A DNA stretch of 64,000 nucleotides from Hymenopus coronatus (lineage: Eukaryota > Arthropoda > Insecta > Mantodea > Hymenopodidae): the NCBI GenBank assembly GCA_030762935.1, contig CM060883.1, positions 97,290,001 to 97,354,000 of the forward strand, in the 5' to 3' direction. The position numbers and the translations under genes were made by a program. How positions within the stretch are numbered: the stretch's first letter is position 1; every line of letters starts with the position of its first letter. The notes beneath the pieces are model-generated. The model saw nothing but the letters and a program-made list of their open reading frames with translations, was not told where the DNA came from and made no database searches. Below are positions 1 through 13,171 of this stretch, one piece after another.

Positions 1-3000
1 TATTACAATCATTATTTTAATAACACTGGCCCCAACACAGAACCCTCTAGCACTCCGTCAACAACCTGAGACTCTTTACCTCTTATTACCATCATTATTA
101 TCATTAACACTGGCCCCAACTTTAACCCTGTGGTACTCCCTCTATAGCCTGAGGCTCTTTACCTCTTAGTACCATCATTATTACAAATATCACTGGCCCC
201 AACACTGAAACCTGTAATACTCTGTCAACAACCTGAGACTCTTTACTTCTTAATACCACCATTATTATAAATAACACTGGCCCTAACACTGAAACCTGTA
301 ATACTCCGTCAACAACCTGAGACTCTTTACCTCTTAATACCACCATTATTATAAATATCACTGGCCCTAACACTGAACCCTGTGGTACTGCGTCATCAAC
401 CTGAGAATCTTTACCTCTTATTACCATCATTATTACAAATAACACTGTCCCCAACACAAAACCCTGTGGTACTCCGTCAACAACCTGAACATTCTTTACC
501 TCTTATTACTGTCATTATTATAAATAACACTGGCCCTAACACAGAAACCTGTAGTAATCCTTCAACAACCTGAGACTCTTTACCTCTTATTACCATCATA
601 ATTACAAATAACACTGGCTCCAACACAGAACCCTGTAGTACTCCGTCAACAACCTGAGACTCTTTACCTCTTATTACCATCATTATTACAAATATCACTG
701 GCCCCAACACAGAAACCTGTAGTACTCCGTCAACAACCTGAGACTCCTTACCTCTTATTACCATCATTATTACAAATAACACTGGCCCCAACACAGAAAC
801 CTGTAGTACTCCGTCAAAAGCCTGAAACTCTTTACCACTTATTAACATAATTATTACAAATAACACTGCTCCCAACACAGAAACCTGTGGTACTCCGTCA
901 ACAACCTGAGACATTTCGTCTCTTATTACCATCATTATTACAAATATCACTGGCCCTAACAGTGAACCCTGTGGTACTCAGTCAACAACCTGAAGACTCT
1001 TTACCTCTTATTACCATCATTATTACATATAACACTGGCCCCAACACAAAACCCTGTGGTACTCCATCAACAACCTGAGGACTCTTTACCTCTTATTACC
1101 ACCATTATTACAAATAACACTGGCCCCAACACAGAAACCTGTTAACTCCGTCAACAAACATAGACTCTTTACCTCTTATTACCATCATTATTACAAATAA
1201 CACTGACCCGAACACAGAAACCTGTAGTACTCCGTCAACAACCTGAAGACTCTTTACCTCTTATTACCATCATTATTACAAATAACACTGGCCCCAACAC
1301 AGAAACCTGTAGTTCTACGTCAACAACCTGAAGTTTCTTTACCTCTTATTACCATCATTATTACAAATAACACTGTTCCCAACACAGAAAACTGTGGTAC
1401 TCCGTCAACAAACTGAGACTCTTTACCTCTTATTACCATCTTTATTACAAATAACACTGGCCCGAACACAGAAACCTGTAGTACTCCGTCAACAACCTGA
1501 AGACTCTTTACCTCTTATTACCATCATTATTACAAATAACACTTGCCCCAACACAGAAACCTGTAGTACTACGTCAACAACCTGAAGATTCTTTACCTCT
1601 TATTACCATCATTATTACAAATAACACTGGCCCCAACTCAGGAACCTGTAGTACTCCATCAACAACCTGAAGACTGTTTACCTCTTATTACGATCATTTC
1701 TACAAATATCGCTGGCCCCAACACTGAACCCTGTGGTACTCCGTCAACAACCTGAGACTCTTTACCTCTTATTACCATCATTATTACAAATAACACTGGC
1801 CCCAACACTGAACCCTGTGGTAATCCATCAACAACCTGAGACTCTTTACCTCTTACTACCATCATTATTACAAATATCACTGACCCCTACGCTGAACCCG
1901 TAGTACTCCGTCAACAATCTGAGACTCTTTACCACTTATTACCATCATTGTTACTAATATCGCTTGCCCCAACACAGAACCCTGTGGTACTCTGTCATCA
2001 ACCTGAGACTCTTTACCTCTTATTACCATCATTATTACAAATAACACTTTCCAACACTGAACCCTGTAGTACTCAGTCAACAACCTGAAGACTCTTTACC
2101 TCTAATTACCATCATTATTACATATAACACTGGCCCCAACACAAAACCCTGTGGTACTCCATCAACAACCTGAGGACTCTTTACCTCTTATTACCATCAT
2201 TATTACAAATAACACTGGCCCCAACACAGACACCTGTGGTACTCCGTCAACAAACTGAGACTCTTTACCTCTTATTACCATCACTATTACAAATAACACT
2301 GGCCCGAACACAGAAACCTGTAGTACTCCGTCAACAGCCTGAAGACTCTTTACCTCTTATTACCATCATTATTACAAATAACACTGGCCCCAACACAGAA
2401 ACCTGTAGTTCTACGTCAACAACCTGAAGACTCTTTACCTCTTTTTACCTTCATTATTACAAATAACACTGGTCCCAACACAGAAAACTGTGGTACTCAG
2501 TCAACAAACTGAGACTCTTTACCTCTTATTACCATCTTTATTACAAATAACACTGGCCCCAACACAGAAACCTGGAGTACTACGTCAACAACCTGAAGAT
2601 TCTTTACCTCTTATTACCATCATTATTACAAATAACACTGGCCCCAACTCTGGAACCTGTAGTACTCCATCAACAACCTGAAGACTCTTTACCTCTTATT
2701 ACGATCATTTCTACAAATATCGCTGGCCCCAACACTGAACCCTGTGGTACTCCGTCAACAACTTGAGACTCTTTACCTCTTATTACCATCATTATTACAA
2801 ATAACACTGGCCCCAACACTGAACCCTGTGGTAATCCATCAACAACCTGAGACTCTTTACCTCTTACAACCATCATTATTACAAATATCACTGGCCCCAA
2901 CACTGTACCCGTAGTACTCCGTCAACAACCTGAGACTATTTACCACTTATTACCATCATTGTTACTAATATCGCTGGCCCCAACACAGAAACCTGTGGTA

Positions 3001-5470
3001 CTTCGTCATCAAACTGAGACTCTTTACCTCTTATTACCATCATTATTACAAATAACACTTCCCAACACTGAACCCTGTAGTACTCCGTCAACAACATGTG
3101 ACTCTTTACCTCTTATTACCATCATTATTACAAATAACACCGGCCGCAACCCTGATCCCTGTGGTACAATGTTAACAACCTGTGACTCTTTAACTCTTAT
3201 TACCATCATTATTACAAATATCACTGGCCCCAACACTGAACCCTGCGGTACTCTGTCAACAAGCTGAAGACCCTTTACCTCTTATTACCATCATTATTTT
3301 AGTAACACTGGCCCCTACACTGAACCCTGTGGTACTCCGTCAACAACCTGAGACTCTTTACCACTTATTACCATCATTATTTTCATAACACTGGCCCCAA
3401 CACAGAACCCTCGAGCACTCCATCAACAACCTGAGACTCCTTACCTCTTATTACCATCATTATTACAAATAACACTGGCCCTACTCAGAACCCTGTGATA
3501 CTCCCTCAACAACCTGAGACTCTTTACCTCTTATTACCATCATTATTACAAATATCACTGGCCCCAACACTGAAAATTGTAATACTCCGTCAACAACCTG
3601 AGACACTTTACCTCTTAATACCATCATTATTATAAATATCACTGGCCCCAACACTGAACCCTGTGGTACTCCATCAACAACCAGAGACTCTTTACCTCTT
3701 ATTACCATCATTATTACAAATAACCTGGCCCCAACACAAAACCCTGCGGTACTCCGTCAACAACCTGAGATACTTTACCTCTTATTACCGTCATTATTAC
3801 AAATAACACTGGCTCCAACACAGAACCCTGTAGTACTCCGTCAACAACCTGAGACTCTTTACCTCTTATTACCATCATTATTACAAATAACACTGGCTCA
3901 TACACAGAAACCTGTAGTACTCCGTCAACAACCATAGACTCTTTACCTCTTATTACCATCATTATTACAAATAACACTGGCCCCAACACAGAAACCTGTA
4001 GTACTCCATCAACAATCTGAAGATTCTTTACCTCTTATTACCATCATTATTACAAATAACACTGGCCCCAACACAGAAACCTGTAGTACTCCGTCAACAA
4101 TCTGAAGACTCTTTACCTCTTATTACCATCATTACTATAAATAACACTGGCCCCAACACAGAAACCTGTAGTACTCCATCAACAACCTGATGACTCTTTA
4201 CCTCGTATTACCATCATTATTACAAATAACACTGGTCCCAACACAGAAACCTGTAGTACTCCGTCAACAACCTGAAAACTCTTTACCTCTTATTACGATC
4301 ATTATTACAAATATCACTGGCCCTAACACTGAACGCTGTGGTACTCCGTCAACAACCTGAAGACTCTTTACCCCTTATTACCATCATTTTTACAAATAAC
4401 ACTGGCCCCAACACTGAACCCTGTAAAACTCCGTCAACAAGCTGAAGACTCTTTGCCTCTTATTACCATCATTATTACAAATATCACTGACTCCATCACT
4501 GAACCCTGTGGTACTCCGTCAACAACCAGAGACTCTTTACCTCTTAGTGCCATCATTATTACAATTAACACTGGCCGCAACACTGAACCCTGTGGTAATC
4601 CGTCAACAACCTGAGACTCTTTACCTCTTACTACCATCATTATTACAAATATTACTGGCCCCAACACTGAACCCCGTAGTACTCCATCATCAACCTGAGA
4701 CTCTTTACCACTTATTACCGTTATTATTACTAATATCACTGGCCCCAACACAGAACCCTGAGGTACTCCGTCAACAACCTCAGACTCTTTACCTCTTAAT
4801 ACCATCATTATTACAAATATCACTGGCCCCAACACAAAAGCCGGTGGTACTCCGTCAACAATCTGAAGACTTTTTACCTATTATTACCATCATTATTATA
4901 AATAACACTGACCCCAACACAGAAACCTGTAGTACTCCGTCAACAACCTGAAGACTCTTTACCTCTTATTACCATCATTATTACAAATAACACTGCCCCA
5001 ACACAGAACCCTGTGGTACTCCGTCAAAAGCCTGAAACTCTTTACCTCTTAATAACATGATTATTACAAATAACACTGCTCCCAACACAGAAACCTGTGG
5101 TACTCCGTCAACAACCTGAGACATTTTGTCTCTTATTACCATCATTATTACAAATATCACTGGCCCTAATACTGAACCCTGTGGTACTCAGTCAATAACC
5201 TGAAGACTCTTTACTTCTTATTACCATCATTATTACATATAACACTGGCCCCAACACAAAACCCTGTGGTACACCATCAACAACCTGAGGACTCTTTACC
5301 TCTTACTACCGTCATTATTACAAATATCATTGGCCCCAACACTGAACCTGTAGTACTCCGTCAACAACCTGAGACTCTTTACCACTTATTACCATCATTG
5401 TTACTAATATCGCTGGCCCCAACACAGAACCCTGTGGTACTCCGTCAACAACCTGAGATTCTTTACCTCT
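1..5470. repeat. Higher-order repeat, copy A (5,470 bp)
   Basis: This block reappears at a constant offset of 5,470 bp. For example the irregular segments at 1, 122, 477 and 4,508 recur at 5,471, 5,592, 5,947 and 9,978. It holds about 65 monomers that differ from one another clearly more than the two block copies differ. Base 1 of the window corresponds exactly to base 5,471, so an earlier copy may lie upstream. The last ~500 bp (about 4,966-5,470) have no collinear partner after copy B, where the array changes register. Inside the block there are shorter multi-monomer repeats, for example segments at 1,394 and 2,236 (about 10 units apart). Confidence 0.9.
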
Positions 5471-8400
5471 TATTACAATCATTATTTTAATAACACTGGC
5501 CCCAACACAGAACCCTCTAGCACTCCGTCAACAACCTGAGACTCTTTACCTCTTATTACCATCATTATTATCATTAACACTGGCCCCAACTTTAACCCTG
5601 TGGTACTCCCTCTATAGCCTGAGGCTCTTTACCTCTTAGTACCATCATTATTACAAATATCACTGGCCCCAACACTGAAACCTGTAATACTCTGTCAACA
5701 ACCTGAGACTCTTTACCTCTTAATACCACCATTATTATAAATAACACTGGCCCTAACACTGAAACCTGTAATACTCCGTCAACAACCTGAGACTCTTTAC
5801 CTCTTAATACCACCATTATTATAAATATCACTGGCCCTAACACTGAACCCTGTGGTACTGCGTCATCAACCTGAGAATCTTTACCTCTTATTACCATCAT
5901 TATTACAAATAACACTGTCCCCAACACAAAACCCTGTGGTACTCCGTCAACAACCTGAACATTCTTTACCTCTTATTACTGTCATTATTATAAATAACAC
6001 TGGCCCTAACACAGAAACCTGTAGTAATCCTTCAACAACCTGAGACTCTTTACCTCTTATTACCATCATAATTACAAATAACACTGGCTCCAACACAGAA
6101 CCCTGTAGTACTCCGTCAACAACCTGAGACTCTTTACCTCTTATTACCATCATTATTACAAATATCACTGGCCCCAACACAGAAACCTGTAGTACTCCGT
6201 CAACAACCTGAGACTCTTTACCTCTTATTACCATCATTATTACAAATAACACTGGCCCCAACACAGAAACCTGTAGTACTCCGTCAAAAGCCTGAAACTC
6301 TTTACCACTTATTAACATAATTATTACAAATAACACTGCTCCCAACACAGAAACCTGTGGTACTCCGTCAACAACCTGAGACATTTCGTCTCTTATTACC
6401 ATCATTATTACAAATATCACTGGCCCTAACAGTGAACCCTGTGGTATTCAGTCAACAACCTGAAGACTCTTTACCTCTTATTACCATCATTATTACATAT
6501 AACACTGGCCCCAACACAAAACCCTGTGGTACTCCATCAACAACCTGAGGACTCTTTACCTCTTATTACCACCATTATTACAAATAACACTGGCCCCAAC
6601 ACAGAAACCTGTTAACTCCGTCAACAAACATAGACTCTTTACCTCTTATTACCATCATTATTACAAATAACACTGACCCGAACACAGAAACCTGTAGTAC
6701 TCCGTCAACAACCTGAAGACTCTTTACCTCTTATTACCATCATTATTACAAATAACACTGGCCCCAACACAGAAACCTGTAGTTCTACGTCAACAACCTG
6801 AAGTTTCTTTACCTCTTATTACCATCATTATTACAAATAACACTGGTCCCAACACAGAAAACTGTGGTACTCCGTCAACAAACTGAGACTCTTTACCTCT
6901 TATTACCATCTTTATTACAAATAACACTGGCCCGAACACAGAAACCTGTAGTACTCCGTCAACAAACTGAAGACTCTTTACCTCTTATTACCATCATTAT
7001 TACAAATAACACTTGCCCCAACACAGAAACCTGTAGTACTACGTCAACAACCTGAAGATTCTTTACCTCTTATTACCATCATTATTACAAATAACACTGG
7101 CCCCAACTCAGGAACCTGTAGTACTCCATCAACAACCTGAAGACTGTTTACCTCTTATTACGATCATTTCTACAAATATCGCTGGCCCCAACACTGAACC
7201 CTGTGGTACTCCGTCAACAACCTGAGACTCTTTACCTCTTATTACCATCATTATTACAAATAACACTGGCCCCAACACTGAACCCTGTGGTAATCCATCA
7301 ACAACCTGAGACTCTTTACCTCTTACTACCATCATTATTACAAATATCACTGACCCCTACGCTGAACCCGTAGTACTCCGTCAACAACCTGAGACTCTTT
7401 ACCACTTATTACCATCATTGTTACTAATATCGCTTGCCCCAACACAGAACCCTGTGGTACTCTGTCATCAACCTGAGACTCTTTACCTCTTATTACCATC
7501 ATTATTACAAATAACACTTTCCAACACTGAACCCTGTAGTACTCAGTCAACAACCTGAAGACTCTTTACCTCTAATTACCATCATTATTACATATAACAC
7601 TGGCCCCAACACAAAACCCTGTGGTACTCCATCAACAACCTGAGGACTCTTTACCTCTTATTACCATCATTATTACAAATAACACTGGCCCCAACACAGA
7701 CACCTGTGGTACTCCGTCAACAAACTGAGACTCTTTACCTCTTATTACCATCACTATTACAAATAACACTGGCCCGAACACAGAAACCTGTAGTACTCCG
7801 TCAACAGCCTGAAGACTCTTTACCTCTTATTACCATCATTATTACAAATAACACTGGCCCCAACACAGAAACCTGTAGTTCTACGTCAAAAACATGAAGA
7901 CTCTTTACCTCTTTTTACCATCATTATTACAAATAACACTGGTCCCAACACAGAAAACTGTGGTACTCCGTCAACAAACTGAGACTCTTTACCTCTTATT
8001 ACCATCTTTATTACAAATAACACTGGCCCCAACACAGAAACCTGGAGTACTACGTCAACAACCTGAAGATTCTTTACCTCTTATTACCATCATTATTACA
8101 AATAACACTGGCCCCAACTCTGGAACCTGTAGTACTCCATCAACAACCTGAAGACTCTTTACCTCTTATTACGATCATTTCTACAAATATCGCTGGCCCC
8201 AACACTGAACCCTGTGGTACTCCGTCAACAACTTGAGACTCTTTACCTCTTATTACCATCATTATTACAAATAACACTGGCCCCAACACTGAACCCTGTG
8301 GTAATCCATCAACAACCTGAGACTCTTTACCTCTTACAACCATCATTATTACAAATATCACTGGCCCCAACACTGTACCCGTAGTACTCCGTCAACAACC

Positions 8401-10434
8401 TGAGACTATTTACCACTTATTACCATCATTGTTACTAATATCGCTGGCCCCAACACAGAAACCTGTGGTACTTCGTCATCAAACTGAGACTCTTTACCTC
8501 TTATTACCATCATTATTACAAATAACACTTCCCAACACTGAACCCTGTAGTACTCCGTCAACAACATGTGACTCTTTACCTCTTATTACCATCATTATTA
8601 CAAATAACACCGGCCGCAACCCTGATCCCTGTGGTACAATGTTAACAACCTGCGACTCTTTAACTCTTATTACCATCATTATTACAAATATCACTGGCCC
8701 CAACACTGAACCCTGCGGTACTCTGTCAACAACCTGAAGACCCTTTACCTCTTATTACCATCATTATTTTAGTAACACTGGCCCCTACACTGAACCCTGT
8801 GGTACTCCGTCAACAACCTGAGACTCTTTACCACTTATTACCATCATTATTTTCATAACACTGGCCCCAACACAGAACCCTCGAGCACTCCATCAACAAC
8901 CTGAGACTCCTTACCTCTTATTACCATCATTATTACAAATAACACTGGCCCTACTCAGAACCCTGTGATACTCCCTCAACAACCTGAGACTCTTTACCTC
9001 TTATTACCATCATTATTACAAATATCACTGGCCCCAACACTGAAAATTGTAATACTCCGTCAACAACCTGAGACACTTTACCTCTTAATACCATCATTAT
9101 TATAAATATCACTGGCCCCAACACTGAACCCTGTGGTACTCCATCAACAACCAGAGACTCTTTACCTCTTATTACCATCATTATTACAAATAACCTGGCC
9201 CCAACACAAAACCCTGCGGTACTCCGTCAACAACCTGAGATACTTTACCTCTTATTACCGTCATTATTACAAATAACACTGGCTCCAACACAGAACCCTG
9301 TAGTACTCCGTCAACAACCTGAGACTCTTTACCTCTTATTACCATCATTATTACAAATAACACTGGCTCATACACAGAAACCTGTAGTACTCCGTCAACA
9401 ACCTGAGACTCTTTACCTCTTATTACCATCATTATTACAAATAACACTGGCCCCAACACAGAAACCTGTAGTACTCCATCAACAATCTGAAGATTCTTTA
9501 CCTCTTATTACCATCATTATTACAAATAACACTGGCCCCAACACAGAAACCTGTAGTACTCCGTCAACAATCTGAAGACTCTTTACCTCTTATTACCATC
9601 ATTACTATAAATAACACTGGCCCCAACACAGAAACCTGTAGTACTCCATCAACAACCTGATGACTCTTTACCTCGTATTACCATCATTATTACAAATAAC
9701 ACTGGTCCCAACACAGAAACCTGTAGTACTCCGTCAACAACCTGAAAACTCTTTACCTCTTATTACGATCATTATTACAAATATCACTGGCCCTAACACT
9801 GAACGCTGTGGTACTCCGTCAACAACCTGAAGACTCTTTACCCCTTATTACCATCATTTTTACAAATAACACTGGCCCCAACACTGAACCCTGTAAAACT
9901 CCGTCAACAAGCTGAAGACTCTTTGCCTCTTATTACCATCATTATTACAAATATCACTGACTCCATCACTGAACCCTGTGGTACTCCGTCAACAACCAGA
10001 GACTCTTTACCTCTTAGTGCCATCATTATTACAATTAACACTGGCCGCAACACTGAACCCTGTGGTAATCCGTCAACAACCTGAGACTCTTTACCTCTTA
10101 CTACCATCATTATTACAAATATTACTGGCCCCAACACTGAACCCCGTAGTACTCCATCATCAACCTGAGACTCTTTACCACTTATTACCGTTATTATTAC
10201 TAATATCACTGGCCCCAACACAGAACCCTGAGGTACTCCGTCAACAACCTCAGACTCTTTACCTCTTATTACCATCATTATTACAAATATCACTGGCCCC
10301 AACACAAAACCCGGTGGTACTCCGTCAACAATCTGAAGACTTTTTACCTATTATTACCATCATTATTATAAATAACACTGACCCCAACACAGAAACCTGT
10401 AGTACTCCGTCAACAACCTGAAGACTCTTTACCT
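5471..10434. repeat. Higher-order repeat, copy B
   Basis: Collinear with 1-4,964 without any net insertion or deletion. Only occasional substitutions were seen, such as ACTTCTTAAT at 245 against ACCTCTTAAT at 5,715, CTCCTT against CTCTTT at 747/6,217, and ACTCAG against ATTCAG at 985/6,455. This near-identity implies a recent unequal exchange or amplification step. Similarity to copy A stops at about 10,434, where the monomer order switches. Confidence 0.88.
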
Positions 10435-10985
10435 CGTATTACCATCATTATTACAAATAACACTGGCCCCAACACAGAAACCTGTAGTACTCTGTCAACA
10501 ACCTGAAAACTCTTTACCTCTTATTACGATCATTATTACAAATATCACTGGCCCCAACACTGAACGCTGTGGTACTCCGTCAACAACCTGAAGACTCTTT
10601 GCCTCTTATTACCATCATTATTACAAATATCACTGGCCCTAACACTGAACCCTGTGGTACTCAGTCATCAACCTGAGACTCTTTACCTCTTAGTGCCATC
10701 AATATTACAATTAACACTGGCCGCAACACTGAACCCTGTGGTAATCCGTCAACAACCTGAGACTCTTTACCTCTTACTACTATCATTATTACAAATATCA
10801 CTGGCCCCAACACTGAACCCTGTAGTACTCCGTCATCAACCTGAGACTCTTTACCACTTATTACCATTATTATTACTAATATCACTGGCCCCAACACAGA
10901 ACCCTGTGGTACTCCGCCAACAACCTCAGACTCTTTACTTCTTATTACCATCATTATTACAAATAACACTGGCCCCACACAAAAC
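10423..10985. repeat. Shorter higher-order duplication at the array's right side
   Basis: The monomer series that begins CTTTACCTCGTATTACC at 9,662 begins again at about 10,423 (offset 761), and the series at 9,978 recurs at 10,654 (offset 676). The offsets differ by 85 bp, so one monomer was lost between them. This shows a second, smaller amplification register next to the 5.47-kb one. Confidence 0.7.
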
Positions 10986-11419
10986 CCTGTGGTACTCCAT
11001 CAACAACCTGAAGACTCTTTACCTCGTATTACCATCATTATTACAAATAACACTGGCTCCAACACAGAAACCTGTAGTACTCCGTCAACAACCTGAGACT
11101 CTTTACCTCTTATTACCATCATTATTACAAGTAACACTGGCCCCAACACAGAAAGCTGTGGTCCCCCGTCAACAACCTGAGGCACTTTACCTCTTATTAG
11201 CATCATTATTACAAATAGCACTGGCCCAAACACAGAACCCTGTGGTACTCCGTCAACAACCTGAGACTCTTTACCTCTTATTACCATCATTATTACAAAT
11301 AACACTGGCCCCAACACTGAACCCTGTGGTACTCCGTCAACAACCTGAGACTCTTTACCTCTTATTACCATCATTATTAAAATAACACAGGCCCCAACAC
11401 AGAACCCTGTGGTACTCCG

Positions 11420-11637
11420 TCAACAACCTGAAGACCTTTTATCTCTTATTACCATCATTATTACAAATAACACTGGCCCCAACACAGAACCCTGTGGTAC
11501 TCCGTCAACAACCTGAGACTCTTTACATCTTATTACCACCTTCTGCTTTCCATCATTTAAGTATGCTTTAAATATATTCAAGGAGACTCCTTTTAGTCCA
11601 TATTTTTCCATTTTCCACACAATCAAACACCCATTAT
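11420..11637 (-). mobile_element. Non-LTR reverse transcriptase fragment at the array edge (likely satellite founder)
   Basis: On the minus strand the last satellite unit continues outward into ordinary RT sequence. It reads KMEKYGLKGVSLNIFKAYL, then NDGKQKVVIRCKESQ, and then the satellite motif GVPQGSVLGPVLF. Just upstream, in another frame, FDCV is readable, matching the AFDxVxH motif, so a small deletion separates the two. The order (AFD motif, Y-G-x-x-G, F-x-x-Y-L, K-Q-x-V, GVPQGSxLGP) is the standard palm order of Jockey/CR1-group elements. The satellite unit begins after KQKV and ends after LFVIMM. The fragment has no intact frame beyond this and cannot be functional. Confidence 0.8.
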
Positions 11638-11639
11638 GT

Positions 11640-12050
11640 GAATAAAGTTAACAAGGGGTAACTGTAACAAGCAGTTTTTATTAGAAAATCTAAATAGTAA
11701 TAACATATACTTAATATGTTGAAGTAAATTAAATAATTATTAATGTTACAAAGAGGGCATAAATAATTTGTGAAATGCTTATAAGCTATCATATGAAATC
11801 TTATAATATATTTGAATATCCTAATATTTTTTTTTTCTCATTAAATAAAACCTCTTTTATCCTTGTTCCAATTTTTATTTATACAATACTTAAATCAGGA
11901 ACTTTCAAATAATTGTCTAAGTAAAATACATAAACTAGTGAAGTACTCACCGAATGCACAAGTTGAACTATGCTTCTTCCTGCACATTTACTCTGGGTCT
12001 CCAGATGGCTGAGGCTGACTGAGCAGCTCTCATTGTAAACTCTCTATCAT
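11640..12050. other. AT-rich spacer without recognised feature
   Basis: Low-complexity AT-rich DNA between the satellite array and the next minisatellite. No exon, element end or repeat was recognised on either strand. Confidence 0.6.
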
Positions 12051-12436
12051 GTGGGGTTAAGGGCAAGGCATATCACCACCACTCAGAGTGGCAGTTGACA
12101 TGGTGCAGGAGGCCATGTGGATCTCTAACTAGAAACAAGGTTAAAGTCAAGGCATACAACCACCACCACTCAGAGTGGCAGTTGACTTGGTGCCAGAACC
12201 ATCTAGAAAACATGCAGGAGGCCACGTGGATCTCTAACTAGAAACAAGGTTAACAGCAAGGCATACAACCACCACTCAGAGTGGCAGTTGACATGGTGCA
12301 GGAGGCCACATGTATCTCTAACTAGAAACAAGATTAAGGTCAAGGCATATAACCATCACTCAGAGTGGCAGTTGACATGGTGCCAGAACCCTCTAGAAAA
12401 CATGCAGGAGGCCACGTGGATCTCTAACTAGAAATG
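12050..12436. repeat. Dimeric minisatellite, alternating 84-bp and 109-bp units
   Basis: The anchor CAAGGCAT recurs at 12,064, 12,148, 12,257 and 12,341, so the spacings run 84, 109, 84. Long units carry an extra ~25 bp around the words CAGAACC and CTAGAAAACATG; short units lack it. All units share CACTCAGAGTGGCAGTTGAC and end in ATCTCTAACTAGAAA. The short-long pair was duplicated as a dimer of 193 bp. The sequence is unrelated to the satellite at 1-11,540 even though one unit length is the same. Confidence 0.85.
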
Positions 12437-12459
12437 TTCAATTTGAAATATACAACATA

Positions 12460-13169
12460 CAAGGGTCATCCAGAAAGGGACAGATGTTTGCTATAGCTAA
12501 ACAATAATGAAAGTTATCAACACAAAACTTTATTTACAAAGTTACACTACCTTACTCTATTTCTCATAAGTACTCTCCAATCTCCATTCTGTCAAGACAT
12601 TTATTGTCACGTGGTACCAGTTTTTAAATGCAAATGTTATACTTTTCTGCCACCAAAGAACTTATTCATTTTTTGAATGCACAAAATGCTCAGCCAATCA
12701 ATTTTATAGGCATATAATCCAAGTGTATAGTGATAATGCAATGAATGAATCTTCACTGAGGAAATGGTGCATAATTTACGAGTAATCAAGAAGAACCAGT
12801 GTATATGAAAAAAACCAGAGTGGAAGTTCATCAATCGTTATGGAGGAGTTGAAAGAAATATTGATAAAACAATTAAGAAAAACTGGTGTTTCACTTTGGG
12901 CATTGTAGATGACTCTTTGGATGGATAAATTTCCCAACCATGAAGACCTCAAAGTGACAGCGACATCTTGGCTCATATCTCGAGTGGTGAAAGAGTACAG
13001 CATCTGTGTTGGAAAACCAGTACCACGTGACAATAAATACCTTGATAGCAATGACGATTATGCTGAAAAATAGAGTAAAATACTGCAACTTTGTAAATAG
13101 CTTTGTGCTCATAGCTTTTGTTATTGTTTAGTTATGCGAAATCATCTGTCGCTTTCTGGATGGCCCTCA
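12460..13169 (+). mobile_element. Internally deleted mariner-type transposon with long inverted ends
   Basis: The two ends are inverted copies of each other. AGGGTCATCCAGAAAGGGA at the left matches the reverse complement of TTTCTGGATGGCCCT at the right, and similarity continues inward for roughly 150 bp (both ends carry TTATTGTCACGTGGTAC). The element is 710 bp and is flanked by TA (12,458-12,459 and 13,170-13,171), the target duplication of Tc1/mariner elements. The terminal sequence is of the usual mariner form. Only the tail of a transposase remains inside, so the element is non-autonomous. Confidence 0.8.
12919..13073 (+). pseudogene. Remnant of mariner transposase C-terminus
   Basis: The plus strand reads WMDKFPNHEDLKVTATSWL and then KPVPRDNKYLDSNDDYAEK before a stop. 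This aligns with the tail of mariner transposases, whose usual ending is a tryptophan-leucine segment followed by KLVPRYDKCLxxxGDYVEK. The catalytic domain and the DNA-binding domain are absent. Confidence 0.55.
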
Positions 13170-13171
13170 TA

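Larger units (their letters stand above)
1..11540. repeat. 84/85-bp satellite array derived from a reverse transcriptase motif
   Basis: About 137 tandem units of 84 bp, some 85 bp through an extra A (CTGAAGACTC instead of CTGAGACTC), fill this stretch without other sequence. Read on the minus strand the consensus unit encodes 28 residues that include ESQVVDGVPQGSVLGPVLF, the palm-domain motif (GVPQGSxLGPLLF) found in Jockey/CR1-type non-LTR reverse transcriptases. The plus strand is also open in one frame (PVVLRQQPETLYLLLPSLLQ and so on). The 1-bp insertions and scattered stops keep open frames to at most about 240 codons, so I read this as satellite DNA and not as a gene. The left end is outside the window. 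The right end grades into single-copy RT sequence. Confidence 0.95.

Noticed and set aside
122..11385. Dozens of overlapping open frames of 60-243 codons on both strands in the satellite
   Set aside because: They are repeats of the same 28 residues on either strand, are cut by 1-bp indels and have no start or end context. They reflect unit length and RT origin, not separate genes.
12050..12436. Relation between the 84-bp units here and the 84-bp satellite at 1-11,540
   Set aside because: The sequences share no words beyond chance; equal length is a coincidence.
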